A stretch of DNA of 64,000 nucleotides. Origin: Flavobacterium solisilvae. GTDB taxonomy: Bacteria > Bacteroidota > Bacteroidia > Flavobacteriales > Flavobacteriaceae. Position 1 is the stretch's first letter, and every line of letters starts with the position of its first letter. Where the stretch lies: positions 102,667 to 166,666 of the forward strand of contig NZ_JAAMPT010000204.1 of the NCBI RefSeq assembly GCF_012911605.1, given 5' to 3'. This document shows, piece by piece, positions 36,972-44,902 of the stretch. The translations under genes and the position numbers were made by a program. Below the pieces are notes generated by a model. It was not told where the DNA came from and ran no database searches. It saw only the letters and a list, made by a program, of their open reading frames with translations.

Positions 36972-38957
36972 TTAAAACCTTATTCCTAAATTCAAAAATA
37001 TATTTCTTCCCATTCGAGGAATTTTATTCCAATCGGAATACGTAGTATAATATGTGTTTACTATATTTTCTACTCCTATTTTAGTATAAAGTATACTTCC
37101 GCTCCAATTAAATTTATAACCCGCACTGAAATTTAGTATGGCGAAAGCTGCCGTAGATTTTTCTTCATAAAATGAACCAAATCGAGTTTGAGCTCCGTTT
37201 CCAATACATTCAATTGCTGCATTCAGTTTTTGACACCTATATTTTAATTCCGTTTGATAACTTACAGGACTAATAAACGGTAAATTATTCTTGTTACTAT
37301 CTTGACCACGACTGTATTTTATTTTTCCGCTCCACTGAAACTGCTTTGAAATCTTCCATTCTGTAGTTATGTCAACATTAAAAATGGTTGCATAATCCAA
37401 AGTTGTGTAAAGTTTTACTCCAGAAGCACCAATCGTCATCGGGACAAAAAAATCATTAGGTTGACCAACAATAAAATCTGAAATTCTGAAAAAAGTCGAT
37501 GAAATCTTAACGTTGTATTTACTCTTTTTATATCCGAAGAAAACATTTGTTTCAATCGATTTTTCATTTCTCAAATTAGGATTACCAATATAGTCAAAAC
37601 GATCAGAACTATTGAACAAATAAAAACCATATCCTTCGGAAACTGATGGTGCACGTTCGCTGTAACCGGTTCCAAAACCATATTCCAATCCGTTTTTATT
37701 GTAGTTATAATTTAGTCCGATGCTTTTTAGTAAACGTGTTTTTTGAGCTTCCATTTCAGGATAAAAAATCTGTAAACTTTGCAATCCAAAATCACTTGCC
37801 ACATCATTAGTATGACTTCCTAAAGAAAATGACATTTTTAAACCCGAATGGCAGTTAAAAACCCAATTATCTTCAGCAAAAAGACCTGTATAAAATGTTC
37901 TAACATCTGGCCAAGTATACATAAACATACTATTTTCATCAGGATTTTCAGGATACATTGTCATTTCGGCAACAGACTTATTGTAAAAACTATTCAGGTT
38001 AATCAAAAAATGATGATTGTCTTTGTTTCCTGTAATTTTGGAATACATTCCAAATGTTTCGCTCCAACCCGGCATATCCATATGAATAGGAACTGAAGGT
38101 CGTTTGGTATCATCCATTCGATGTGTGATGGTGTTAAAATATACTTTGGTTTCCCAATCTTTCAATAATGGAGATTTTGGAATAACCATATATTTAAGCG
38201 AAGTAATCAAAGCTTCGGCTAATGAAACATCCATTGGTAATGCTGGATAACCAACATCGGTCGCTTTATCATAAATTAAAGATGCTTCAATGAGTTTGTT
38301 TTGGCTGAATTTAAACCCCGAAGTTCCTGAAAAATTGAGTTTTTTAAATTGAGAAAACAAAACTTCTTTGTTGTTTCCTGCCTTGTAATTATCGGCATCA
38401 CGAAACATAATATCGGTATCAACATAAAATAAACTGTCTGTATAATTTACTGATGAACCAATGATTTTTTGACGACTATTGGTTTCAAAACCACTATTAA
38501 CCGCAAAATCCCATTTTTGATTTCCAAATTGATTTTGATTTCTTTTCAAATCAATTGCTCCGCCAATGGTCGACCCAAAACACGAACCTTGTTGCCCAGA
38601 ATGTATCGTTGCTTCAGAAAGATTAGAAACTTCAACATACGAAGTAATTGGGTCCATTTTATCGGTACAAGCGCCAAAAATCCGCATTCCGTCAATGGTT
38701 ATCAATGTTCTTTCGGTTGCCATACTATTGATTATTGGTTCCCATGCATACGCACCGCGTTTTATCAAATCAACCTGACTTGATTTATCCAGAAATTCAT
38801 CTATTGAAGCTAATGATTTTGATTGTTTTTCATGAATTTTTGCTTTTTTACCAATGATTATTACTTCTTTCAAGTCTTTAGGAACCAAAGTATCTTTTTG
38901 TTCTTGGGCAAAAGAAACCAAGCCGTTGAGTAACAACAGAAATAGTATTTTTTTCAT
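36972..38957 (-). CDS. TonB-dependent copper receptor, OprC/NosA-like
   Basis: I start at 38957 (661 residues), where MKKILFLLLL opens a signal peptide ending SFAQ. A frame start at 39026 would overlap the upstream gene. The plug contains DGMRIFGACTDKMDPITSY. This matches the OprC/NosA plug signature GMR.HGAC...MDPPTAY, whose Cys and Met (here Cys97 and Met101) bind copper in the Pseudomonas protein. Methionine-rich barrel loops (HMDMPGWSETFGM, EMTMYPENPDENSMFMY) are present and the protein ends in the aromatic residue of LGIRF. It should import copper, needed for NosZ, whose operon lies about 21 kb away. No SusD partner is present, unlike the glucan receptor. Confidence 0.82.
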   Translation of the reverse strand: MKKILFLLLLNGLVSFAQEQKDTLVPKDLKEVIIIGKKAKIHEKQSKSLASIDEFLDKSSQVDLIKRGAYAWEPIINSMATERTLITIDGMRIFGACTDKMDPITSYVEVSNLSEATIHSGQQGSCFGSTIGGAIDLKRNQNQFGNQKWDFAVNSGFETNSRQKIIGSSVNYTDSLFYVDTDIMFRDADNYKAGNNKEVLFSQFKKLNFSGTSGFKFSQNKLIEASLIYDKATDVGYPALPMDVSLAEALITSLKYMVIPKSPLLKDWETKVYFNTITHRMDDTKRPSVPIHMDMPGWSETFGMYSKITGNKDNHHFLINLNSFYNKSVAEMTMYPENPDENSMFMYTWPDVRTFYTGLFAEDNWVFNCHSGLKMSFSLGSHTNDVASDFGLQSLQIFYPEMEAQKTRLLKSIGLNYNYNKNGLEYGFGTGYSERAPSVSEGYGFYLFNSSDRFDYIGNPNLRNEKSIETNVFFGYKKSKYNVKISSTFFRISDFIVGQPNDFFVPMTIGASGVKLYTTLDYATIFNVDITTEWKISKQFQWSGKIKYSRGQDSNKNNLPFISPVSYQTELKYRCQKLNAAIECIGNGAQTRFGSFYEEKSTAAFAILNFSAGYKFNWSGSILYTKIGVENIVNTYYTTYSDWNKIPRMGRNIFLNLGIRF

Positions 38958-39015
38958 CGCATTTTGGATTTTAAAAAGTCTTGCCTTTAATAAACAAGAC
39001 TTTTTTGAGACTATT

Positions 39016-39876
39016 TTAGAATTCAATTTCTACAAAAAGACTACTTTCGGTAACAGTTTCGGTAATGGTTTCGCCTTTTAAAACATCGCCAGCAGCGTTA
39101 AGTAACTGCAAGTTTATTTTCCAATAACCTGTCATTGTTAATGATAATTTACCTTCATATAAACCGCCAATTGTTTTTTGGGTAGCATCAACATTATTAG
39201 GCGAACTGTGATTTCCCATACTTGGCATACGTGGATCGATTTTTACTTTATAGCCATCAACTACAGGAAAATCCATCATATTTTGCATTTTCCAAACGCC
39301 TAAAGCTATGTCATTAACTGCAACTTTTGGATTAGTTGGTTCGGCATAAGCCACAACATATTTCACACCATCAGTTCCTGTAAATGAACTTACTTTTTTC
39401 TTTGCCGATGCAGGAACATCAATTACAGAAGTAGCCGTATAAGCCGTTCCTTCTATCGTATAATCAACTTTTAAATCCCAATATTCTGTTGTGTTTTGTG
39501 CCATTTGAAAAACAATATAACCATTGTATAACGTTCCGTTTGGAGTTGTTTTTTCTACTTCAGATTTTGGACAAGAATGGTTCATCATTGTCATGTGCAT
39601 AATTGGCATCCAACTCACTTCTGCATTTTTTTCATAATTTCCAGTAGATTTATCTTTAATTCTGATAGAAATTTCATTAAATCCTTGTTCTAAACTTCCT
39701 GCTTTAGAATATAATTCTATGGTATGTGTATCGTTTGAAAATTCTTTAAATTTAGTAATTCCAGATAATTCGTCGGTGGTTGTTGTAGTTGTATCATCAT
39801 CTGATGAGCATGAAGTAAACATAGTTGTTGCTGCCATTATAAAAAAGGCAAGTGTATATTTTAGTAAAGATTTCAT
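39016..39876 (-). CDS. Methionine/histidine-rich lipoprotein, probable copper-binding partner of the receptor
   Basis: I start at 39876 (MKSLLKYT..., 286 residues) because it opens a lipoprotein signal with Cys23 (MFTSC). The mature protein has two related beta-sandwich units. The first contains SWMPIMHMTMMNHSCP and the second KMQNMMDFP...RMPSMGNHSSP. These clusters of Met, His and Cys look like copper ligands, as in FixH/YtkA- or PCu-type proteins. It lies 58 bp upstream of the copper receptor gene in the same direction. The role as a periplasmic or surface copper carrier is inferred from motif and context. Confidence 0.7.
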   Translation of the reverse strand: MKSLLKYTLAFFIMAATTMFTSCSSDDDTTTTTTDELSGITKFKEFSNDTHTIELYSKAGSLEQGFNEISIRIKDKSTGNYEKNAEVSWMPIMHMTMMNHSCPKSEVEKTTPNGTLYNGYIVFQMAQNTTEYWDLKVDYTIEGTAYTATSVIDVPASAKKKVSSFTGTDGVKYVVAYAEPTNPKVAVNDIALGVWKMQNMMDFPVVDGYKVKIDPRMPSMGNHSSPNNVDATQKTIGGLYEGKLSLTMTGYWKINLQLLNAAGDVLKGETITETVTESSLFVEIEF

Positions 39877-39978
39877 TTTGTAAATTTTAATTAATACGAA
39901 TTCTATTGGAAGTTTTTCCAATAATTTTTAGACATAGTTTGTCCTGTCAATCCAAAAAAGATTGATGCAATTTTTGTA

Positions 39979-40353
39979 TTAAGTAATAATTGTTGGTGGA
40001 TGAAAAACGGCGCAACCATTCAAGTGAAAGTAAAGATTGGAATAGTTGTCGCTAATACTAATTTTATGTTGAAAATAAGTTTGTCTTGCGATTAGAGTTT
40101 CAATTTCTTTAAAAAACAGTAATTCCGTTTCTAAATGAACTACTTTTTTATCACTTGAAATTGGTTTATCTTCATCAGAAGCTTTTGCAAGTCCTTGCAT
40201 CAACTTACATTTTCCGTTACATTCTAATTCGGGTTTTGCTTTATTTTCACAAAGCTCTTTAGAAATATAATCATAATTAACGATGTAATCTATCACCGGA
40301 AAAACCGGTTTCAAAAACATTACAAAAGCTATTATGACTATTAATTTTTTCAC
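39979..40353 (-). CDS. Small membrane-anchored protein with CxxxCxxM motif
   Basis: I start at a GTG at 40353 (about 124 residues) because VKKLIVIIAFVMFLKPVFP opens a signal or anchor helix there. An in-frame ATG at 40413 would overlap the palindrome at 40388. The protein contains ELCENKAKPELECNGKCKL, then Met, that is C-x3-C-x2-M, a likely copper site, and ends VFHPP. No known family is certain. It is the first gene of a minus-strand unit with the lipoprotein and the copper receptor, so a part in copper uptake is likely. Confidence 0.6.
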   Translation of the reverse strand: MKKLIVIIAFVMFLKPVFPVIDYIVNYDYISKELCENKAKPELECNGKCKLMQGLAKASDEDKPISSDKKVVHLETELLFFKEIETLIARQTYFQHKISISDNYSNLYFHLNGCAVFHPPTIIT

Positions 40354-40386
40354 AAGACAAATTTCACATAAAAATTCAGTATCAAA

Positions 40387-40402
40387 TATGATTATAATCA
40401 TA
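40387..40402. promoter_or_regulatory. Fnr/NNR-type palindrome, site 1
   Basis: TATGATTATAATCATA is a perfect 16-bp palindrome of the form ATGA-N6-TCAT between the divergent copper unit and the Crp/Fnr gene. It starts 35 bp from the GTG of the copper unit and ends 98 bp from the regulator ATG. Confidence 0.65.
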
Positions 40403-40498
40403 TTTTCTACCATCCATAAAATTTAACTTTGTTTATCAAAAGTTTCTAAAGAATCTAAACAAAAAGATTGTTTATCACATGAAAACTTGATTTTAGTT

Positions 40499-41086
40499 AT
40501 GCCAATAGATTTAGATTTACTTTTTACTTGGGGTGCCATCGCTAAAGAATATAAAAAAAATGAGGTCATTTTCTACGAAGGTGAAGCCGCTAATTTTTAT
40601 TATCAGGTAATTGATGGTTCTGTGCGAATGTTCAATTGTAATGATGATGGTAAAGAATTTACTCAAGGTTATTTTACTGAAGGACAAAGTTTTGGAGAAC
40701 CACCATTGTTTATTGACGAAAAATATCCTTCTACCGCTACCGCTTTTCAAGATTGCAAAATCATTAAACTTTCTAAAGAAAAATTTTTAAAAATTTTAGA
40801 AGAATATCCCGCCATTCAGAAGCATTTTCTAACACTTATGGCGCAACGAATTCACAGTAAAGCCAAGACTTCAAAAGATATTATCAATCAAAAACCCGAA
40901 TTTAGAATTATTGCCTTTTTAAATACACATAAAAAAGGAAATAGCAGCAAAAAAGAGTTAGTTCCGTTTACGCGTCAGGAAATTGCCAATTTTACCGGAC
41001 TTCGTGTAGAAACTGTAATTCGTGCTTTTTCAAAAATGAAAGAGGAAAAAAAAATAGACATTATAAATCATAAAATATATTTCTAA
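40499..41086 (+). CDS. Crp/Fnr-family regulator, probable NNR/DNR-type nitrogen-oxide sensor
   Basis: I start at ATG 40499 (195 residues); the frame also has a TTG at 40487. An N-terminal cyclic-nucleotide-binding-like beta-roll (VIFYEGEAANFYYQVIDGSVRMF) is followed by the dimer helix and a C-terminal winged HTH. Its recognition helix, GLRVETVIRAF, keeps the E..xR pattern of Fnr. The Fnr cysteine cluster is missing, so it is probably not an iron-sulfur oxygen sensor; DNR/NNR-type relatives sense NO. Six ATGA-N6-TCAT palindromes across the nor, nrd and nos region are its likely binding sites, one upstream of the gene itself. Its stop overlaps the next start in TAATG. Confidence 0.85.
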   Translation: MPIDLDLLFTWGAIAKEYKKNEVIFYEGEAANFYYQVIDGSVRMFNCNDDGKEFTQGYFTEGQSFGEPPLFIDEKYPSTATAFQDCKIIKLSKEKFLKILEEYPAIQKHFLTLMAQRIHSKAKTSKDIINQKPEFRIIAFLNTHKKGNSSKKELVPFTRQEIANFTGLRVETVIRAFSKMKEEKKIDIINHKIYF

Positions 41087-42327
41087 TGCATTTTAACCCT
41101 AAATTTTGGTTACGCTTTTCCATAGTTAATCTCTTTATCGTTGCTGTTTTAGGATTATTAATGCGATATAAAATTGGTTTTGAATTTCCTTATTTTGATC
41201 AAAAAAACATCCAACATTCTCATTCTCATTTTGCCTTTGCCGGATGGATTAGCCATACGTTGATTGTTTTGATGATTATTTTTCTGGAGAAAAAAGCAGT
41301 CAATAAGTTTCAAAATTTCTATAAAAACTACAATAGTATCTTGTCGCTAAATTTAATTTGTGCCTATGGAATGTTGATTTCGTTTATTATAGAAGGTTAT
41401 GGAGCAATTTCGATCTTTTTTTCAACTATGTCAATCATCGTTTCCTATGCTTTTGGTTATCGATTTTGGAACGATTTAAAATTTGTAGAAAAAGAAAATC
41501 TTTCTATCAATTGGTTCAAAGGAGCTATTTTTTTTAATGTACTTTCTTCAATCGGAACGTTTTTTTTGGCTTATATGATGGCAACCAAAAACATTCTTCA
41601 AAATGAGTATTTAGCATCAATTTATTACTATTTACATTTTCAATACAATGGATGGTTTTTCTTCGCTTGTATGGGATTGTTAATTACTTTATTCAATCTT
41701 AAATCAACCGAAAATTCTTTTTACCAAAAATCTTTTTGGTTATTTTTTACAGCATGCATTCCCGCTTATTTTTTATCGACACTTTGGTTAAAACTTCCTG
41801 TTTGGCTCTATTTTTTAACTATTACAGCTGCTTTTATTCAAGTGTATTTTTGGTTTAAATTACTTTTTACAATCATAAAATCAAAACAGATTGATTTTCA
41901 AAATTATCCTGTTTTTCTACGTTACATTCTGTTATTTGTTGGAACAGCACTTACTATTAAATTTTTATTGCAATTAGGTTCTGTTATTCCTGCATTAAGT
42001 CAGTTGGCATTTGGTTTCCGACCAATCGTTATTGCTTACTTGCATTTGGTTTTATTGGCAATTATTAGTTTGTTTTTGCTTTTTTACATCTTTGCAAAAC
42101 ATCTTTTATTTATTTCAAAAGGTGCCAAAAACGGATTAATTCTATTCTCGATTGGAGTTTTCTTGAACGAACTATTTTTGGCAATTCAAGGTATGGCATC
42201 ATTTAGTTATACACTTATTCCAAAAATAAACGAATTACTTTTTGTTGCAGCTTTGGTCATGGTTTCTGGATTATCAATTATGATTTTTCATGCCTTAAAA
42301 AAAGTTAAAATTTCTTTGATTTTATGA
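41086..42327 (+). CDS. Polytopic membrane protein resembling heme-copper oxidase subunit I / NnrS
   Basis: This 413-residue protein has about 11-12 hydrophobic helices and no signal peptide. Histidines cluster in helices as in heme-binding oxidase subunits: NIQHSHSHFAFAGWISHT near residues 42-58 and YYLHFQYNGWFFF near 180-192. No adjacent HH pair for a copper or iron B site is visible, so catalysis of the oxidase type is doubtful. It is translationally coupled to the Crp/Fnr gene (TAATG). NnrS-like proteins, which are polytopic heme-copper proteins of NO metabolism, are the nearest known idea. The assignment is tentative. Confidence 0.6.
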   Translation: MHFNPKFWLRFSIVNLFIVAVLGLLMRYKIGFEFPYFDQKNIQHSHSHFAFAGWISHTLIVLMIIFLEKKAVNKFQNFYKNYNSILSLNLICAYGMLISFIIEGYGAISIFFSTMSIIVSYAFGYRFWNDLKFVEKENLSINWFKGAIFFNVLSSIGTFFLAYMMATKNILQNEYLASIYYYLHFQYNGWFFFACMGLLITLFNLKSTENSFYQKSFWLFFTACIPAYFLSTLWLKLPVWLYFLTITAAFIQVYFWFKLLFTIIKSKQIDFQNYPVFLRYILLFVGTALTIKFLLQLGSVIPALSQLAFGFRPIVIAYLHLVLLAIISLFLLFYIFAKHLLFISKGAKNGLILFSIGVFLNELFLAIQGMASFSYTLIPKINELLFVAALVMVSGLSIMIFHALKKVKISLIL

Positions 42328-42337
42328 GTAAAATCAT
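42324..42337. promoter_or_regulatory. Fnr/NNR-type palindrome, site 2
   Basis: ATGAGTAAAATCAT fits ATGA-N6-TCAT. It contains the stop codon of the preceding gene and lies exactly 55 bp before the fasciclin gene start. Confidence 0.65.
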
Positions 42338-42392
42338 AAAATAACCTTTTCATAATTAAGTACTTTGTGCTATAAACCAAGTATTTCACATT

Positions 42393-42944
42393 ATGAAAAA
42401 TTCTATCAAATTTTTGCTCTTAGCCGGACTTTTTACTGTAACTGGCTGTAAACAAAGTAACGAAAATGCAACAGTAACAACAGAAAACAAGCCTGAACAA
42501 AGTGTTGGCCAGGAAGGAGTGATAGACGATACTTCCAATCCAAACATTGTACAGGTTGCTTCAGGAAGTAAAGATCACACTACATTGGTAGCTGCCGTTA
42601 AAGCCGCAGGTTTGGTTACTTCGTTAAGTAACGCTGGACCATTTACTGTTTTTGCCCCAACTAATGCCGCTTTTGACAAACTACCAAAAGGAACTGTAGA
42701 AGATTTATTAAAACCGGAAAACAAAAATAAGCTAGTCGATGTTTTAGGCTATCATACTTATGTAGGTGTTTTAAAAGCAGAATATATGCAGGATGGACAG
42801 GAATTTGAAATGGTAACACCACAAAAAGTTAAAATTACAAAACAAGGAGAAAAAACGTTTGTTAACAATGTAGAAATTGTAGCTTCAATCGAAACTTCCA
42901 ACGGAATAATTCATATAATTGGTGATGTTTTACTTCCTAAATAG
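42393..42944 (+). CDS. Fasciclin (FAS1) domain lipoprotein
   Basis: This 183-residue protein has a lipoprotein signal ending VTGC. One FAS1 domain occupies about residues 55-183, with the conserved GPFTVFAPTNAAFDKLP and a late NGIIHIIGDVLLP. FAS1 proteins are adhesion or surface proteins. This one is probably anchored in the periplasm or outer membrane. It stands alone between an upstream Fnr-type site and a terminator, so it appears to be induced with NO/N2O respiration; its role there is not known. Confidence 0.88.
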   Translation: MKNSIKFLLLAGLFTVTGCKQSNENATVTTENKPEQSVGQEGVIDDTSNPNIVQVASGSKDHTTLVAAVKAAGLVTSLSNAGPFTVFAPTNAAFDKLPKGTVEDLLKPENKNKLVDVLGYHTYVGVLKAEYMQDGQEFEMVTPQKVKITKQGEKTFVNNVEIVASIETSNGIIHIIGDVLLPK

Positions 42945-42985
42945 AATAATTATTAATTCAATTTTAGTTTTCTTCAGATGCGAAA

Positions 42986-43015
42986 AAGCGTGAAATTAGT
43001 ATTCACGCTTTTTTT
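42986..43015 (+). terminator. Intrinsic terminator after the fasciclin gene
   Basis: The stem AAGCGTGAA / TTCACGCTT (9 bp) is followed by a seven-T run that abuts regulatory site 3. Confidence 0.85.
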
Positions 43016-43029
43016 ATGACATAAATCAT
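43016..43029. promoter_or_regulatory. Fnr/NNR-type palindrome, site 3
   Basis: ATGACATAAATCAT fits ATGA-N6-TCAT and lies exactly 55 bp before the start of the NorC-like cytochrome gene. Confidence 0.7.
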
Positions 43030-43084
43030 AAAAAAAGGAATTTAGTTTTCTTCTATTTGTGTTTTAAACGAAATTCCTTCGGAT

Positions 43085-43516
43085 ATGAAACCGAAAAAAA
43101 ATCTACTTATTCTTTTACTGCTGACGACACTTTTTTTTGTCTATAATTTTTTTATCTATACCGATAATTCTTCCTATGGAAATATTCATCTGTCTGAAAA
43201 AGCCATTCGTGGAGAAAATCTCTGGCTGAAAAACAACTGCAATTCCTGTCATCAGATTTATGGTTTAGGCGGTTATCTCGGACCTGATTTGACCAATGCA
43301 TATTCGTTCAAAAAAAATGATAATTATCTGAAAGCCATGTTCAACAGCGGAATTAAAACTATGCCAAAATTTGACTTTAACGAATCTGAAAAAGAAGAAT
43401 TGCTCCAATTTTTAAAAGAAATTGACCAAACCGGACATTATCCGAGTATCAATGCCAAAATTAAACCCAACGGCTGGGTAGAAATCCAATATAAAAACGA
43501 CGTTCATGAAAACTAA
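43085..43516 (+). CDS. norC: Membrane-anchored mono-heme cytochrome c, NorC-like
   Basis: This 143-residue protein has one N-terminal membrane helix (about residues 6-24), a CNSCH heme c site (Cys52, Cys55, His56) and a distal methionine in IKTMPKF. This is the layout of the NorC subunit of cytochrome c-dependent NO reductase. It overlaps the catalytic subunit gene by 11 bp. It should pass electrons from periplasmic donors to the NorB-like subunit. The symbol is used for family likeness because the partner is unusual. Confidence 0.78.
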   Translation: MKPKKNLLILLLLTTLFFVYNFFIYTDNSSYGNIHLSEKAIRGENLWLKNNCNSCHQIYGLGGYLGPDLTNAYSFKKNDNYLKAMFNSGIKTMPKFDFNESEKEELLQFLKEIDQTGHYPSINAKIKPNGWVEIQYKNDVHEN

Positions 43517-44825
43517 CCGTTATCCTTTTTACTTTATTTCTGCCGGATTAATTTCGCTGTTGCTGACGTTATTTTTTGGCTTGCTTTCCGGATTTCAATA
43601 CATCATTCCTGATTTTATCAAGGAAATTCTGCCGTTTAATGCGGTTCGTCCGTTGCATACTTTGTTTGCCGTTTCATGGGTAATTCTTACCGCTACAGGC
43701 GGAATTTATTATTATTTGGAGCAAAAAAATCAAAACTATAAGTTGGTTTCCGTTCATTTTTGGCTTTTTATACTAACCGGAATCGGGATTGTAGTTTCTT
43801 ATTTATCGAGAAATTTTGCCGGAAAAGAATATCTGGAATTTCCGTCTTATTTTTATTTTCCTATTGTTTCGGGTTGGATTTTATTTGGAATTACTTATTT
43901 CAAAAATGTATTTTCTTCTTTCAAAAATCTTCCGGTTTACTACTGGATGTGGGCAACTGGAATTGTGCTGATGATTTATCATTTTACCGAAGCTCATTTA
44001 TGGCTGTTGCCTTATTTTAGAAATCATTTTGTACAAAATGTCGCCATGCAGTGGAAAGCTGGAGGTTCGTATGTTGGCGCATGGAATATGCTGGTTTATG
44101 GAACTTCACTTTATGTAATGGCAAAAACGAGCAACAATGACAGCTACGCAAAATCGGGGAAAGCATTTTTCTTCTATTTTTTAGGTTTAACCAATTTAAT
44201 GTTTGGTTGGGCTCATCATATTTATATAGTTCCAACTGCGCCATGGATGCGCTATTTGGCTTATGGAATTAGCATGACCGAATGGATTATTCTTTTTTCT
44301 ATTATTTATGACTGGAGAAAAAGCTTGCCGCAAGAGAAAAAAATCGAATACATTTTGGCATATCGATTTACTGTTTTGGCTGATTTTTGGATATTTCTAA
44401 ACATCATTTTAGCATTATTGATTTCTATTCCGTCTATCAATTTATTTACTCATGGAACTCACATAACCGTTGCACATTCAATGGGAACAACCATTGGAAT
44501 TAATACGTTAATATTGCTTTCTTCCGTTGCTTATATTTTGGAATTGAACAAAAAAATTACTTTGATTTCAACAAAGAAAATCCAAATTGGGATTAAAATT
44601 TTCAATATTTCTTTTGTGCTTTTTTGGATTTGTTTACTACTTATGGGAGTTAAAAAAGCACATTGGATTTATTTTACAGAAGCAATCTCTTTTGGTCAAT
44701 TTCATGAATCAATGCATTGGTTTTACATTCTTTTTGTATTCTTTGGTTTAGGAATTATTATAGGACTTTATTACATCATTTTCGAATTGCTAAAAAGCAT
44801 TAAAAATCATCTAACTAAAGTTTAA
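43506..44825 (+). CDS. NorB-like heme-copper oxidase-family subunit with altered metal ligands
   Basis: This 439-residue protein has about 12 helices and the size of cNorB. Expected ligands found are His51 (RPLHT, low-spin heme), the His237-His238 pair (WAHHIYIVP), Glu259 (SMTEW) and His324 (high-spin heme). Two positions differ. Where NorB and cbb3 oxidases have the first non-heme-metal His (G-H-N/E-G), this reads AGGSYVGAW with Gly186. The H-x-H pair of heme ligands reads H-S-M (His324, Met326). It therefore may belong to an alternative NO-reductase family rather than classical cNOR. The NorC-like neighbour and Fnr-type site support a role in NO reduction. Activity cannot be assumed. Confidence 0.75.
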   Translation: MKTNRYPFYFISAGLISLLLTLFFGLLSGFQYIIPDFIKEILPFNAVRPLHTLFAVSWVILTATGGIYYYLEQKNQNYKLVSVHFWLFILTGIGIVVSYLSRNFAGKEYLEFPSYFYFPIVSGWILFGITYFKNVFSSFKNLPVYYWMWATGIVLMIYHFTEAHLWLLPYFRNHFVQNVAMQWKAGGSYVGAWNMLVYGTSLYVMAKTSNNDSYAKSGKAFFFYFLGLTNLMFGWAHHIYIVPTAPWMRYLAYGISMTEWIILFSIIYDWRKSLPQEKKIEYILAYRFTVLADFWIFLNIILALLISIPSINLFTHGTHITVAHSMGTTIGINTLILLSSVAYILELNKKITLISTKKIQIGIKIFNISFVLFWICLLLMGVKKAHWIYFTEAISFGQFHESMHWFYILFVFFGLGIIIGLYYIIFELLKSIKNHLTKV

Positions 44826-44828
44826 CCT

Positions 44829-44846
44829 GTATGATATATATCATAC
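44829..44846. promoter_or_regulatory. Fnr/NNR-type palindrome, site 4
   Basis: GTATGATATATATCATAC is a perfect 18-bp palindrome containing ATGA-N6-TCAT. The 14-bp core ends 58 bp before the next start codon. Confidence 0.7.
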
Positions 44847-44902
44847 TTTAATTGGGATGATTTTCCAAAATTCGCCTCTTTATTTATTCTAAAAAAATTC
44901 GC

